A stretch of 64,000 nucleotides of DNA from Azotimanducus sp963663145 (GTDB lineage: Bacteria > Pseudomonadota > Gammaproteobacteria > Pseudomonadales > Azotimanducaceae): assembly GCA_963663145.1 (NCBI GenBank), contig OY760134.1, positions 1,302,001 to 1,366,000 of the forward strand, written 5' to 3'. Below are positions 57,495 through 64,000 of the stretch, in pieces. The notes under the pieces were generated by a model that was given only the letters and a program-made list of their open reading frames with translations, did not search any database and was not told where the DNA came from. How positions within the stretch are numbered: the stretch's first letter is position 1; each line of letters begins with the position of its first letter. The position numbers were made by a program, and so were the translations under genes.

Positions 57495-58871
57495 ATGGGT
57501 CGAGCGTTTGACATGGTTGTGATCGGTGCCGGATCAGGTGGCGTGCGGGCGGCCCGCGTTGCGGCGAACCTTGGCGCGAGAGTAGCCATCGTCGAGCGAG
57601 GTCCCTTGGGCGGCACCTGCGTCAATCTGGGATGTATCCCGAAGAAGCTGTTCGTCTACGGTGCACACCTCAGACATGACTTTGAAGATGCTGCCGGTTA
57701 CGGATGGAATCTTTCTCGCGCGGGGTTCGAATGGTCAAGACTTCGCGACAATACAGCCAATGAAATCAAACGGTTAAATGGCATATATAAGAATCTGCTT
57801 CAGAATTCGGGAGTTGAGATCTTCTATGGCTCTGCGCGTCTTTTGAACGCTCACAAACTGCAAGTCGCAGACAAGAGCCTTGAGAGCGAACGCGTCCTCA
57901 TCGCAACCGGCAGTCGCGCCTATGTGCCCGACTGGCCCGGCAGTGTGCATGCGATTACCTCCGATGATGCCTTTTCGCTTGATCGCCTTCCCAAGCGCGC
58001 CCTCGTCGTGGGTGGTGGGTACATCGCTGCAGAGTTTGCCGGCATCTTTCAAGCCTTGGGCGTGGAAACCGAGCTTCTCTATCGCGGCCCCATGTTCCTG
58101 CGAGGATTTGACGACGGCATTCGGCGCTTTGTCGCCGATCATTTTGAAAGCAAGGACATCAAGCTCCTTTTCAACGACACCCCGAGTCGCATAGAACGCA
58201 AGGAAGACCTGCTTCAGGTACACACAGAGACCGGGCAGACAATTGAGACCGATCTCGTCCTCGTCGCCACGGGGAGGACTCCGAACACCCGGAATCTTGG
58301 TCTCGACAAGGCCGGGGTTCAATTGGGCGAGCGAGGCGAGGTGCTGGTCGGTCCCGACTACCAGACGAACATCTCGAACATCTATGCGATTGGCGATGTC
58401 ATTGACCGCGTTCAACTCACGCCCGTGGCGATTGTGGAAGGCGCTTGGCTTGCAAATCATCTGTTTGGATCGAGTAACCCCGTGGCTGCCCCAGATTACA
58501 ATCTCATCGCAACGGCGGTGTTCTGTCAGCCTCCCATTGGGACCATAGGCCTCACCGAGGTTGAAGGACGCGCGGCATTTGGAAGCGACCTCGAGGTATA
58601 CGAATCAGATTTCCGCCCACTGAAATTCGCGTTGACTTCGAATGCCGAGCGCACCTACATGAAACTACTGGTGTCCAAATCCGATGATCGGGTCGTGGGC
58701 GTGCACATGGCTGGTGCCGATGCCGGTGAAATCATTCAAGGCTTTTCGGTCGCGCTGACGGCAGGCGCCACCAAGGCGCAATTTGATGCCACAATGGCCA
58801 TTCATCCGACGTCCGCCGAAGAGTTGGTTACCATGAGCACGCCTGTCAGCAAAGCAGAGCAGGGCGCATGA
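57495..58871 (+). CDS. gor: Glutathione-disulfide reductase
   Basis: NADPH-dependent FAD enzyme reducing GSSG, 458 aa. FAD motif GAGSGGVRAARVAANLGA (about 12-29), redox-active disulfide in GGTCVNLGCIPKK, NADPH motif VVGGGYIAAEFAG (about 173-185), second FAD motif YAIGDV, and the C-terminal HPTSAEE with the catalytic His. The C-terminal residues match glutathione reductase rather than lipoamide dehydrogenase or mercuric reductase. With fghA nearby it forms part of a glutathione-related neighbourhood. A terminator follows. Confidence 0.95.
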   Translation: MGRAFDMVVIGAGSGGVRAARVAANLGARVAIVERGPLGGTCVNLGCIPKKLFVYGAHLRHDFEDAAGYGWNLSRAGFEWSRLRDNTANEIKRLNGIYKNLLQNSGVEIFYGSARLLNAHKLQVADKSLESERVLIATGSRAYVPDWPGSVHAITSDDAFSLDRLPKRALVVGGGYIAAEFAGIFQALGVETELLYRGPMFLRGFDDGIRRFVADHFESKDIKLLFNDTPSRIERKEDLLQVHTETGQTIETDLVLVATGRTPNTRNLGLDKAGVQLGERGEVLVGPDYQTNISNIYAIGDVIDRVQLTPVAIVEGAWLANHLFGSSNPVAAPDYNLIATAVFCQPPIGTIGLTEVEGRAAFGSDLEVYESDFRPLKFALTSNAERTYMKLLVSKSDDRVVGVHMAGADAGEIIQGFSVALTAGATKAQFDATMAIHPTSAEELVTMSTPVSKAEQGA

Positions 58872-58879
58872 ATCAGAAC

Positions 58880-58911
58880 GAACTGTTTCACGTCGTGGAA
58901 TCAGTTCTTTT
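58880..58911 (+). terminator. Rho-independent terminator of gor
   Basis: GAACTGTTTCAC pairs with GTGGAA-T-CAGTTC (12 bp with one bulged T and one G-U) around a GTC loop, followed by TTTT. It starts 9 bp after the gor stop and ends 36 bp before the next gene. Confidence 0.75.
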
Positions 58912-58947
58912 CTGAGAGCGGATTGAGAACGAGAGAGGACGGAATTC

Positions 58948-60654
58948 GTGGATTTAGCGGCTATTTTGGGAGCAATCGAGCGCGTGCTTCGCGTCATCGA
59001 GTCCTACACGGTTGAAGCATTTTGGTTTCCGCTCATTTTGCTTGGGGTGGGTGCCTTCTTCACCTTCTACCTGAAGTTTCCACAGATCAAATTCTTCGGC
59101 CATGCCTGCAAGGTGGTGACGGGCCGCTATACCCCCAAGGATTCGCTTGGCGACACCAGTCACTTCCAAGCTTTGTCTACGGCGCTCGCCGGTACGGTCG
59201 GTACCGGCAACCTCGGCGGCGTGGCCTTCGCCATCTTCCTAGGTGGCCCGGCCGCCATCTTTTGGATGTGGATGACTGCGTTTCTGGGCATGACCACCAA
59301 ATTCGTGGAGGTCACCATCTCCCACAAGTACCGAACGGTTGACCACGAAGGCCACATCGCCGGAGGCCCCATGTTCGTGATGGACCGAGCACTCAACATG
59401 AAATGGTTGGCAGTCGCCTTCGCGGTGGCGACCCTTATAAGCGCGGTGGTCGGCGGCGGCAACATGCCGCAAAGCAACAATATCGCGCATGGCATGCTGG
59501 ACACCTTCGGTATTCCCTTGGCGGTCACTGCGGGCGTGCTCGCCATTCTGCTGGGCTTGGTGATTATTGGAGGTATCAAGCGTATCGCGCACGTCACCGA
59601 AGCCTTGGTGCCGGCAATGGGGGTGCTGTACTTCTTCGCTGCGGTGGCGGTCACCATTTCCAATTTTGAAAACATCGTGCCATCCTTCTTGGCAATATTC
59701 GGCGATGCCTTCACGGGTTCGGCGGCGGCTGGCGGCTTTCTCGGCGCGTCGTTCGCTTACGCCTTCAATCGAGGAGTCGACCGGGGCCTCTTTTCCAATG
59801 AGGCCGGGCAGGGTTCGGCCCCAATCGCCCACTCGGCGAGCCGTGGCGAAAGCCCGGTTGCCGAAGGCATGGTGTCGATTCTCGAACCCTTCATCGACAC
59901 CCTGGTAATATGCACCTTGACGGCAATGGTCATACTATCCTCCGGGGTTTGGACGCAGAAGTTCGAGAACGAGTTCGAACATAGCAACCTGAGTTGGGTC
60001 GAAGGAGAGTGGAGCGAGCACAACCCTGAACATCAAGAAGCGCTTTTTGGCTACATCTTTGGGCCCGACGATGATTCCCCAAGTGTGCGGCGCTTGAATG
60101 CCGAACTTCAGGTCATCAATGGTGTGATTCAGGATGACGGATTCACCGCCATCCACAATCGCTCCATCGCCGAAGACTTGCGCGTCTACGTGGACGATGA
60201 GCCATTTACAGGCATCCTGCCGATCAACAACGGCCGAAGCGAGATATTTCCCTTCTCCTTCCGGGGGAAATCCCTCGTACATTCGATTCGGCTCACTCTT
60301 GAAGCCTTCAAACAGAGTTTTATCGGCGACTACGCACCCTACGTTGTCACTGTAGGGTTGCTAATGTTCGCCTTTTCAACGGCGATAGTTTGGGCCTACT
60401 ACGGGGATAGGGCGCTGCTCTACCTGGGAGGTGAGAAATACCTGCTCCCCTACAGGCTGGTGTATGTAGCCTTCTTTTTCCTCGGCGCTTTTGCGGATAC
60501 CGGCTTGATATGGCTGGTTTCGGCCGTGTGTTTACCGATCATGGCGCTGCCCAATCTTGTCTCCATATTTCTGCTTCGAAGAGAAATGCCCTCTGAGATT
60601 GATCGCTACTGGAAAGCCTTTGACGCACGTTTGCAGGTGAAGAAGGATGAATAG
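58948..60654 (+). CDS. Sodium:alanine/glycine symporter (AGCS family) with soluble insertion
   Basis: 568 aa from GTG 58948 (AGAGGA at 8 nt). GTVGTGNLGGVAFAIFLGGP (about 84-103), GNMPQSNN, and NRGVDRGLFSNEAGQGSAPI (about 273-292) are AGCS signatures. About ten hydrophobic spans are visible. Between the segment ending VILSSGVWT and the one starting YAPYVVTVGLLMFAFSTAI lies about 125 residues of hydrophilic, acidic sequence (about 335-460), where typical AGCS proteins have a much shorter loop. The insertion makes it clearly longer than ordinary family members (about 450 aa). Substrate presumed alanine or glycine with Na+. Confidence 0.9.
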   Translation: MDLAAILGAIERVLRVIESYTVEAFWFPLILLGVGAFFTFYLKFPQIKFFGHACKVVTGRYTPKDSLGDTSHFQALSTALAGTVGTGNLGGVAFAIFLGGPAAIFWMWMTAFLGMTTKFVEVTISHKYRTVDHEGHIAGGPMFVMDRALNMKWLAVAFAVATLISAVVGGGNMPQSNNIAHGMLDTFGIPLAVTAGVLAILLGLVIIGGIKRIAHVTEALVPAMGVLYFFAAVAVTISNFENIVPSFLAIFGDAFTGSAAAGGFLGASFAYAFNRGVDRGLFSNEAGQGSAPIAHSASRGESPVAEGMVSILEPFIDTLVICTLTAMVILSSGVWTQKFENEFEHSNLSWVEGEWSEHNPEHQEALFGYIFGPDDDSPSVRRLNAELQVINGVIQDDGFTAIHNRSIAEDLRVYVDDEPFTGILPINNGRSEIFPFSFRGKSLVHSIRLTLEAFKQSFIGDYAPYVVTVGLLMFAFSTAIVWAYYGDRALLYLGGEKYLLPYRLVYVAFFFLGAFADTGLIWLVSAVCLPIMALPNLVSIFLLRREMPSEIDRYWKAFDARLQVKKDE

Positions 60655-60770
60655 TGGTGTAGATTGGCTATCCTGCCCGGCTTGGGAAGCGCCGAACAAT
60701 TTTCGGCCGGTTATGTGGCCCCAACTGAACTAGATTTGATAACCGCACACAGAGGAGAGGTACGCCAACC

Positions 60771-61328
60771 ATGTCAATAGAAGTCAGTTTTGAGCTTGAA
60801 GAGCCAGATCTGGAGTATTTTCGCGAACACATTCGCAGCGCCCGCGCCGAGGCGGCTGGACTGAGTGAATCTGAAATCGTGGAAAAGGCCGATTTGCTCC
60901 TGTCGCAGATCTCGGCAACTGAGGTCCCCGAGTTCGTCGGAGAACGGTTTCAGCGATTGCGGGTGCTTATTGGGATGTTGATGGACGCTGAATGGGCGCT
61001 CGAGGGTGGCGAACGGACGAATGTCGTGAATGCGCTGGCGTATTTTGCCAATCCACACGATCTCATCCCCGATGGCGTACCCGTGCTAGGTTTCCTTGAT
61101 GATGCCATCATGGTTGAGTTGGTGGCGCAGGAACTCAAGCATGAAATCGAAGCCTACAGTGATTTTTGCGCCTTTCGGGCAAGCGAGGCAGCTCGCAACC
61201 GCGAAGGTTCATTAGAGACCTACCTTGCGGCACGACGCCGGTCATTGCATACGCGCATGCGCCGTCGCCGCAGCGCATCGCGCACGCCGGGCTACAGAAC
61301 TTCGAGAACCCGTTTGCGCTTGTTTTAG
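60771..61328 (+). CDS. DUF1232 (YkvA-like) protein
   Basis: 185 aa. The DUF1232 core is ALAYFANPHDLIPDGVPVLGF followed by LDDAIMVELVAQELKHEI (about 89-127), with the usual N-P-x-D-L-I-P-D signature. The C terminus is highly basic (RMRRRRSASRTPGYRTSRTR), suggesting nucleic acid or membrane contact. An AGAGGAGAGG stretch precedes the ATG. A GCCGAA/TTCGGC hairpin (60691-60707) lies in the 116-bp gap after the symporter gene. Molecular function is unknown. Confidence 0.8.
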   Translation: MSIEVSFELEEPDLEYFREHIRSARAEAAGLSESEIVEKADLLLSQISATEVPEFVGERFQRLRVLIGMLMDAEWALEGGERTNVVNALAYFANPHDLIPDGVPVLGFLDDAIMVELVAQELKHEIEAYSDFCAFRASEAARNREGSLETYLAARRRSLHTRMRRRRSASRTPGYRTSRTRLRLF

Positions 61329-61338
61329 CGCCGATGTT

Positions 61339-63177
61339 TTAGCTTGCCGCAGCAGCCAACTCGCAGGGTTTGCAGTAGACGCGCGCCTCTCCCCATGCCT
61401 TGCCGGATTGCTGGCGCAGCTGTCCCGTGCCCAAAATACCGGCAACCCAACCCAGCAGCTTGGAGAGTATCGGACGATCTTTGGCCACCATCGCGCTGAT
61501 GGTGGTTAAACTGAGATTCAAGTCCTGTTTCTGCTGGTGGTAGGTGACCCGATACTCTTCAAGCTCGGCAAGATTGGCCGCCGAAGCCACCGCATGATTG
61601 AGCCCGCCAAGTTGGTCGACGAGGCCTATGTCTTTCGCGTCGGCACCAACCCACACGCGGCCTTGAGCAATCTCATGAACTTCGTCTCGAGTCTTGCCCC
61701 GGCCCGTGGCCACGAGTTGAAGAAAGTCGCTGTAAAGGCCTTCGATGAAGAGGCGCATAAGGCGACGATTGAGATCGCTAATGCCCTTGCCGCCGACCAG
61801 ATCCTCCGCGACTTGCGTGGTGGTGACGCGATCACTGTGAATCCCCATCGCCGCGTAGGAGGCATCTAGCGATAGCGCGGTACCAACCGCGCCGATGGAA
61901 CCCGTAATGGTCTCTGGATGCGCCCATATCTCGTCGGCGGTGCCGCTGATCCAGTAACCGCCTGAAGCGGCTACGCCGGCCATCGAGACCACAACCGGCT
62001 TGCCGCTTTCCTGCACTGCTTCAAGCTGTGTCCTGATTGCTTCACTCGCGGACGGGCTGCCACCAGGCGAATCCACCCGGAGCACGATGGCCGCCACATC
62101 CTCTTGATTGCCGAGCCCTCGAATCACCTCCGCTAGGCTGTCGCCACCTATGGAGCCGAACTGTGCCTTGCCATCGTAAATGGGACCCATTCCGTAGACC
62201 ACCGCTACCTCTTGTTGTTGTCCGAGGTCGAAATCCGGAGGTAGCGTCCGCGAGTAAGATCTGTGATTGATTCGACCCTCACCCGCGGCAATACCCGTGG
62301 CCTCCTCGATTCGCTGTTCAATGGACATGCGCCAACCAGCACCTTCAGCGAAGTTATAATCGAGCGCCAATTGGGACAGGTCACCTCCACTGCTGGCCAA
62401 GAGGTCGGGAAGGTTGTCAATATAGTCCTGCAGTCTCTCAGGAGATATCTCTCGATTCGCCAACACCCGCTCCTGGTCCTTGGCCCAGCGCTCTTCAAGC
62501 AGTCTTGACAACTGTTCACGCTCGGCTTCCGACATGTCGTTGCGCACCAGGCTGTCTCCCGCCGACTTGTAGGGTCCGCTGCCATGCACAAAGCGCTCGA
62601 CTTTCAGCTTGTCCAAACCTTCCGCAAAATACACTCCTTCGGCAATCGGCCCAATCATGTCGAGGCCGTCAAAGTAGTTGAGATAAATCTCATCGCTGTA
62701 GCTCAACAATGCGTAGCGAAACTGACTCATAAACAGGGTGCTGCCGAACACCGGTTTTCCGGCTTCGCTGATATTATCCAATGCCGCACCTATCTCGTCT
62801 ATGTGCACATAGGACATCTGCGTGAGGTTTGAGAGGTCGAGATGCACGGCCTTGACGCGATCATCATCCTTCGCCGCTTCAAGCGTGCGGATGAGGTCGC
62901 GAATTCGGGTCGGCGTGTTTATGTCAAGCGTGTCGATCAGCGCTTGCTCGAAGTCATCAAACCTAGGGTACTCTTCTACCACTGCGGTGGGATTCACGAC
63001 AAGCACCGCAGAATCGGGCACTCTTGGAGGGCCTTCGCTCCCTGAGATGGCGGCGACCACGCTCACGAACAACACGAGGATGATGAGATATACGATGGTT
63101 CGCAATACATTGAAAAGAAACCGAAATACAGTGCCTATGATTGAGAGAATACTTAAGCCTTTTTCTTGCTCGGCCAT
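61339..63177 (-). CDS. sppA: Signal peptide peptidase SppA, 67-kDa type
   Basis: Inner-membrane S49 protease that digests cleaved signal peptides. ATG 63177 gives 612 aa, close to E. coli SppA (618), with one N-terminal TM segment (about 18-40). The long type has two tandem S49 domains: the N-terminal one supplies the predicted catalytic lysine in GSGPYKSAGDSL, and the C-terminal one the serine in AGVAASGGYWISG. The last residues (VYCKPCELAAAAS) carry a CxxC pair. Upstream in-frame extension to 63309 crosses murF's start and is not used. It is divergent from murF. Confidence 0.94.
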   Translation of the reverse strand: MAEQEKGLSILSIIGTVFRFLFNVLRTIVYLIILVLFVSVVAAISGSEGPPRVPDSAVLVVNPTAVVEEYPRFDDFEQALIDTLDINTPTRIRDLIRTLEAAKDDDRVKAVHLDLSNLTQMSYVHIDEIGAALDNISEAGKPVFGSTLFMSQFRYALLSYSDEIYLNYFDGLDMIGPIAEGVYFAEGLDKLKVERFVHGSGPYKSAGDSLVRNDMSEAEREQLSRLLEERWAKDQERVLANREISPERLQDYIDNLPDLLASSGGDLSQLALDYNFAEGAGWRMSIEQRIEEATGIAAGEGRINHRSYSRTLPPDFDLGQQQEVAVVYGMGPIYDGKAQFGSIGGDSLAEVIRGLGNQEDVAAIVLRVDSPGGSPSASEAIRTQLEAVQESGKPVVVSMAGVAASGGYWISGTADEIWAHPETITGSIGAVGTALSLDASYAAMGIHSDRVTTTQVAEDLVGGKGISDLNRRLMRLFIEGLYSDFLQLVATGRGKTRDEVHEIAQGRVWVGADAKDIGLVDQLGGLNHAVASAANLAELEEYRVTYHQQKQDLNLSLTTISAMVAKDRPILSKLLGWVAGILGTGQLRQQSGKAWGEARVYCKPCELAAAAS

Positions 63178-63255
63178 GGCGTAAAATTTCCCCAAAGTCT
63201 TAGATAAGATGCGCACTATATAGCTTTCGATCAAGTCTTGGACAGCGAGGTATTC

Positions 63256-64000
63256 ATGGCGAGTGTACTGTGGGGTTGGGAAGAGTTGTGCGGTGCATTG
63301 AACGTTCAAAGCCAGGGAACAGGTTCAGATGTGCATGCCGTTAGCATCGATTCACGAACCCTGCGTCCCGGCAGCCTGTTCGTAGCTTTGGACGGCTCTT
63401 CAGGCCCGTTGCTGACGGCGGGCAAGGGTACCGGTAATGACGGCCACGATTTCGTGCCGCAGGCGGCAGATAAGGGAGCGGTCGCCGCTATGGTGCACAA
63501 GGACATTGATGCCGGCATTCCCCTATTGCGAGTGAAGGAAACCCGAGAAGGCTTGTGGTGTTTGGGAAGATCCGCAAGGGAACGATTCGAGGGTGTGGTG
63601 TTTGCCGTGACGGGAAGCGCTGGCAAAACAACAGCGAAATCTATGCTCGCGCAGGTTACCCGTGGTTTCGCAACGAGCGGCAGTTTGAACAATGTTTGGG
63701 GACTTCCGCTGTCTCTGGCTCTCACACACCGGGACGCGCTGAGCGCCGTTCTGGAAATTGGTATGAATGCGCCGGGCGAAATCGCACCCTTGTCACGACT
63801 GGCCCGGCCGCAGGTGGCGCTGGTTTTGAACGCATTGCCGGTTCACTTGCAGGGGCTAGGAAGCGTCGATGCAGTACGCCTTGAAAAATTGAGTATTTGT
63901 GAAGGCCTTGAAGAAGGCGGCACGCTCGTTGTTCCAGAGGATTTGGATACCGGCTCAGTAGACCGTAGAGTGACTCTGTTTCGATTTGGCAGGTCAACGG
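63256..64000 (+). CDS. murF: UDP-N-acetylmuramoyl-tripeptide--D-Ala-D-Ala ligase MurF (N-terminal part)
   Basis: Adds D-Ala-D-Ala to the peptidoglycan precursor. ATG 63256 follows GCGAGG at 6 nt; the frame is open to the right edge (248 codons, about half of the gene). An N-terminal Mur ligase domain with VSIDSRTLRPGSLFVALDG is followed by the ATP site VTGSAGKTTAKSMLA (about 118-132) and VLEIGMNAPGEIAPLSRLARP. The loop NNVWGLPLSLA replaces NNDIGVPLTLL of enterobacterial MurF and is closer to alphaproteobacterial forms. It stands beside sppA, not in a visible dcw cluster. Confidence 0.88.
   Translation, partial: MASVLWGWEELCGALNVQSQGTGSDVHAVSIDSRTLRPGSLFVALDGSSGPLLTAGKGTGNDGHDFVPQAADKGAVAAMVHKDIDAGIPLLRVKETREGLWCLGRSARERFEGVVFAVTGSAGKTTAKSMLAQVTRGFATSGSLNNVWGLPLSLALTHRDALSAVLEIGMNAPGEIAPLSRLARPQVALVLNALPVHLQGLGSVDAVRLEKLSICEGLEEGGTLVVPEDLDTGSVDRRVTLFRFGRST

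Noticed and set aside
1..64000. CRISPR arrays, insertion sequences, prophage, restriction or toxin-antitoxin modules
   Set aside because: No direct-repeat arrays, transposase or integrase motifs, or paired small toxin genes were found on either strand.

Overview
The window is a chromosomal segment of a free-living, respiratory gammaproteobacterium, probably marine. The evidence is the combination of Na+-linked transport (NhaB, an NhaC-type antiporter, an AGCS Na+ symporter, an NqrM maturation factor), two large TonB-dependent receptors with their own DUF3450-ExbB-ExbB-ExbD-TonB-TPR energising operon, and gammaproteobacterial gene order for bamD/rluD/pgeF, lolCDE-comEC, cmk-rpsA-ihfB-lapA and ispB/rplU-rpmA-obgE-proB. 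Nearly all of it is dense, ordinary core genome. There is no CRISPR array, prophage, insertion sequence, rRNA operon or replication origin. The single RNA gene is tRNA-Pro(CGG).

Layout. 0-13 kb: nhaB (cut by the window edge), nudC, an SCP2-like protein, TonB receptor 1, sohB, an AcuI-type oxidoreductase, bamD, rluD-pgeF, alaA, msrB and amt. 13-24 kb: apbE-nqrM (flavinylation and assembly of Na+-NQR, whose structural genes are not here), lolC-lolD-lolE, comEC, a DUF2244 protein, clpB and an amidohydrolase remnant. 24-31 kb: SDR, dienelactone hydrolase and the TonB operon. 31-42 kb: ribE-cmk-rpsA-ihfB-lapA, comEA, the NhaC-type gene, tRNA-Pro, ispB, rplU-rpmA-obgE-proB, rpsT and pilZ.

42-52 kb is the accessory-looking part and the most interesting. 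A three-subunit molybdenum hydroxylase of the xanthine dehydrogenase family (FAD, 2Fe-2S and Mo subunits) is followed by a small MoaD/ThiS-like protein. Overlapping that by a GTGA junction is one gene encoding an exported fusion of an M14 zinc carboxypeptidase and a complete argininosuccinate-lyase-like domain. A 996-residue TonB receptor comes next. This looks like an uptake-and-catabolism locus for an unknown organic (possibly amino-acid-linked) substrate, and is the best candidate here for an undescribed system.

52-64 kb: a small putative lipoprotein, a HAD hydrolase, fghA-gltX, a ThDP enzyme of the acetolactate synthase family, gor, an AGCS symporter with a large soluble insertion, a DUF1232 protein, sppA, and the start of murF at the right edge.

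Several short or edge features are easily missed: nqrM (57 codons), the TTG start of rpsT with a promoter that would exclude the upstream ATG, a second copy of the tRNA-Pro 3' end 190 bp from the gene, and a 16-bp perfect hairpin running into the end of a coding sequence. Family assignments rest on motifs read by eye. No database search was possible.
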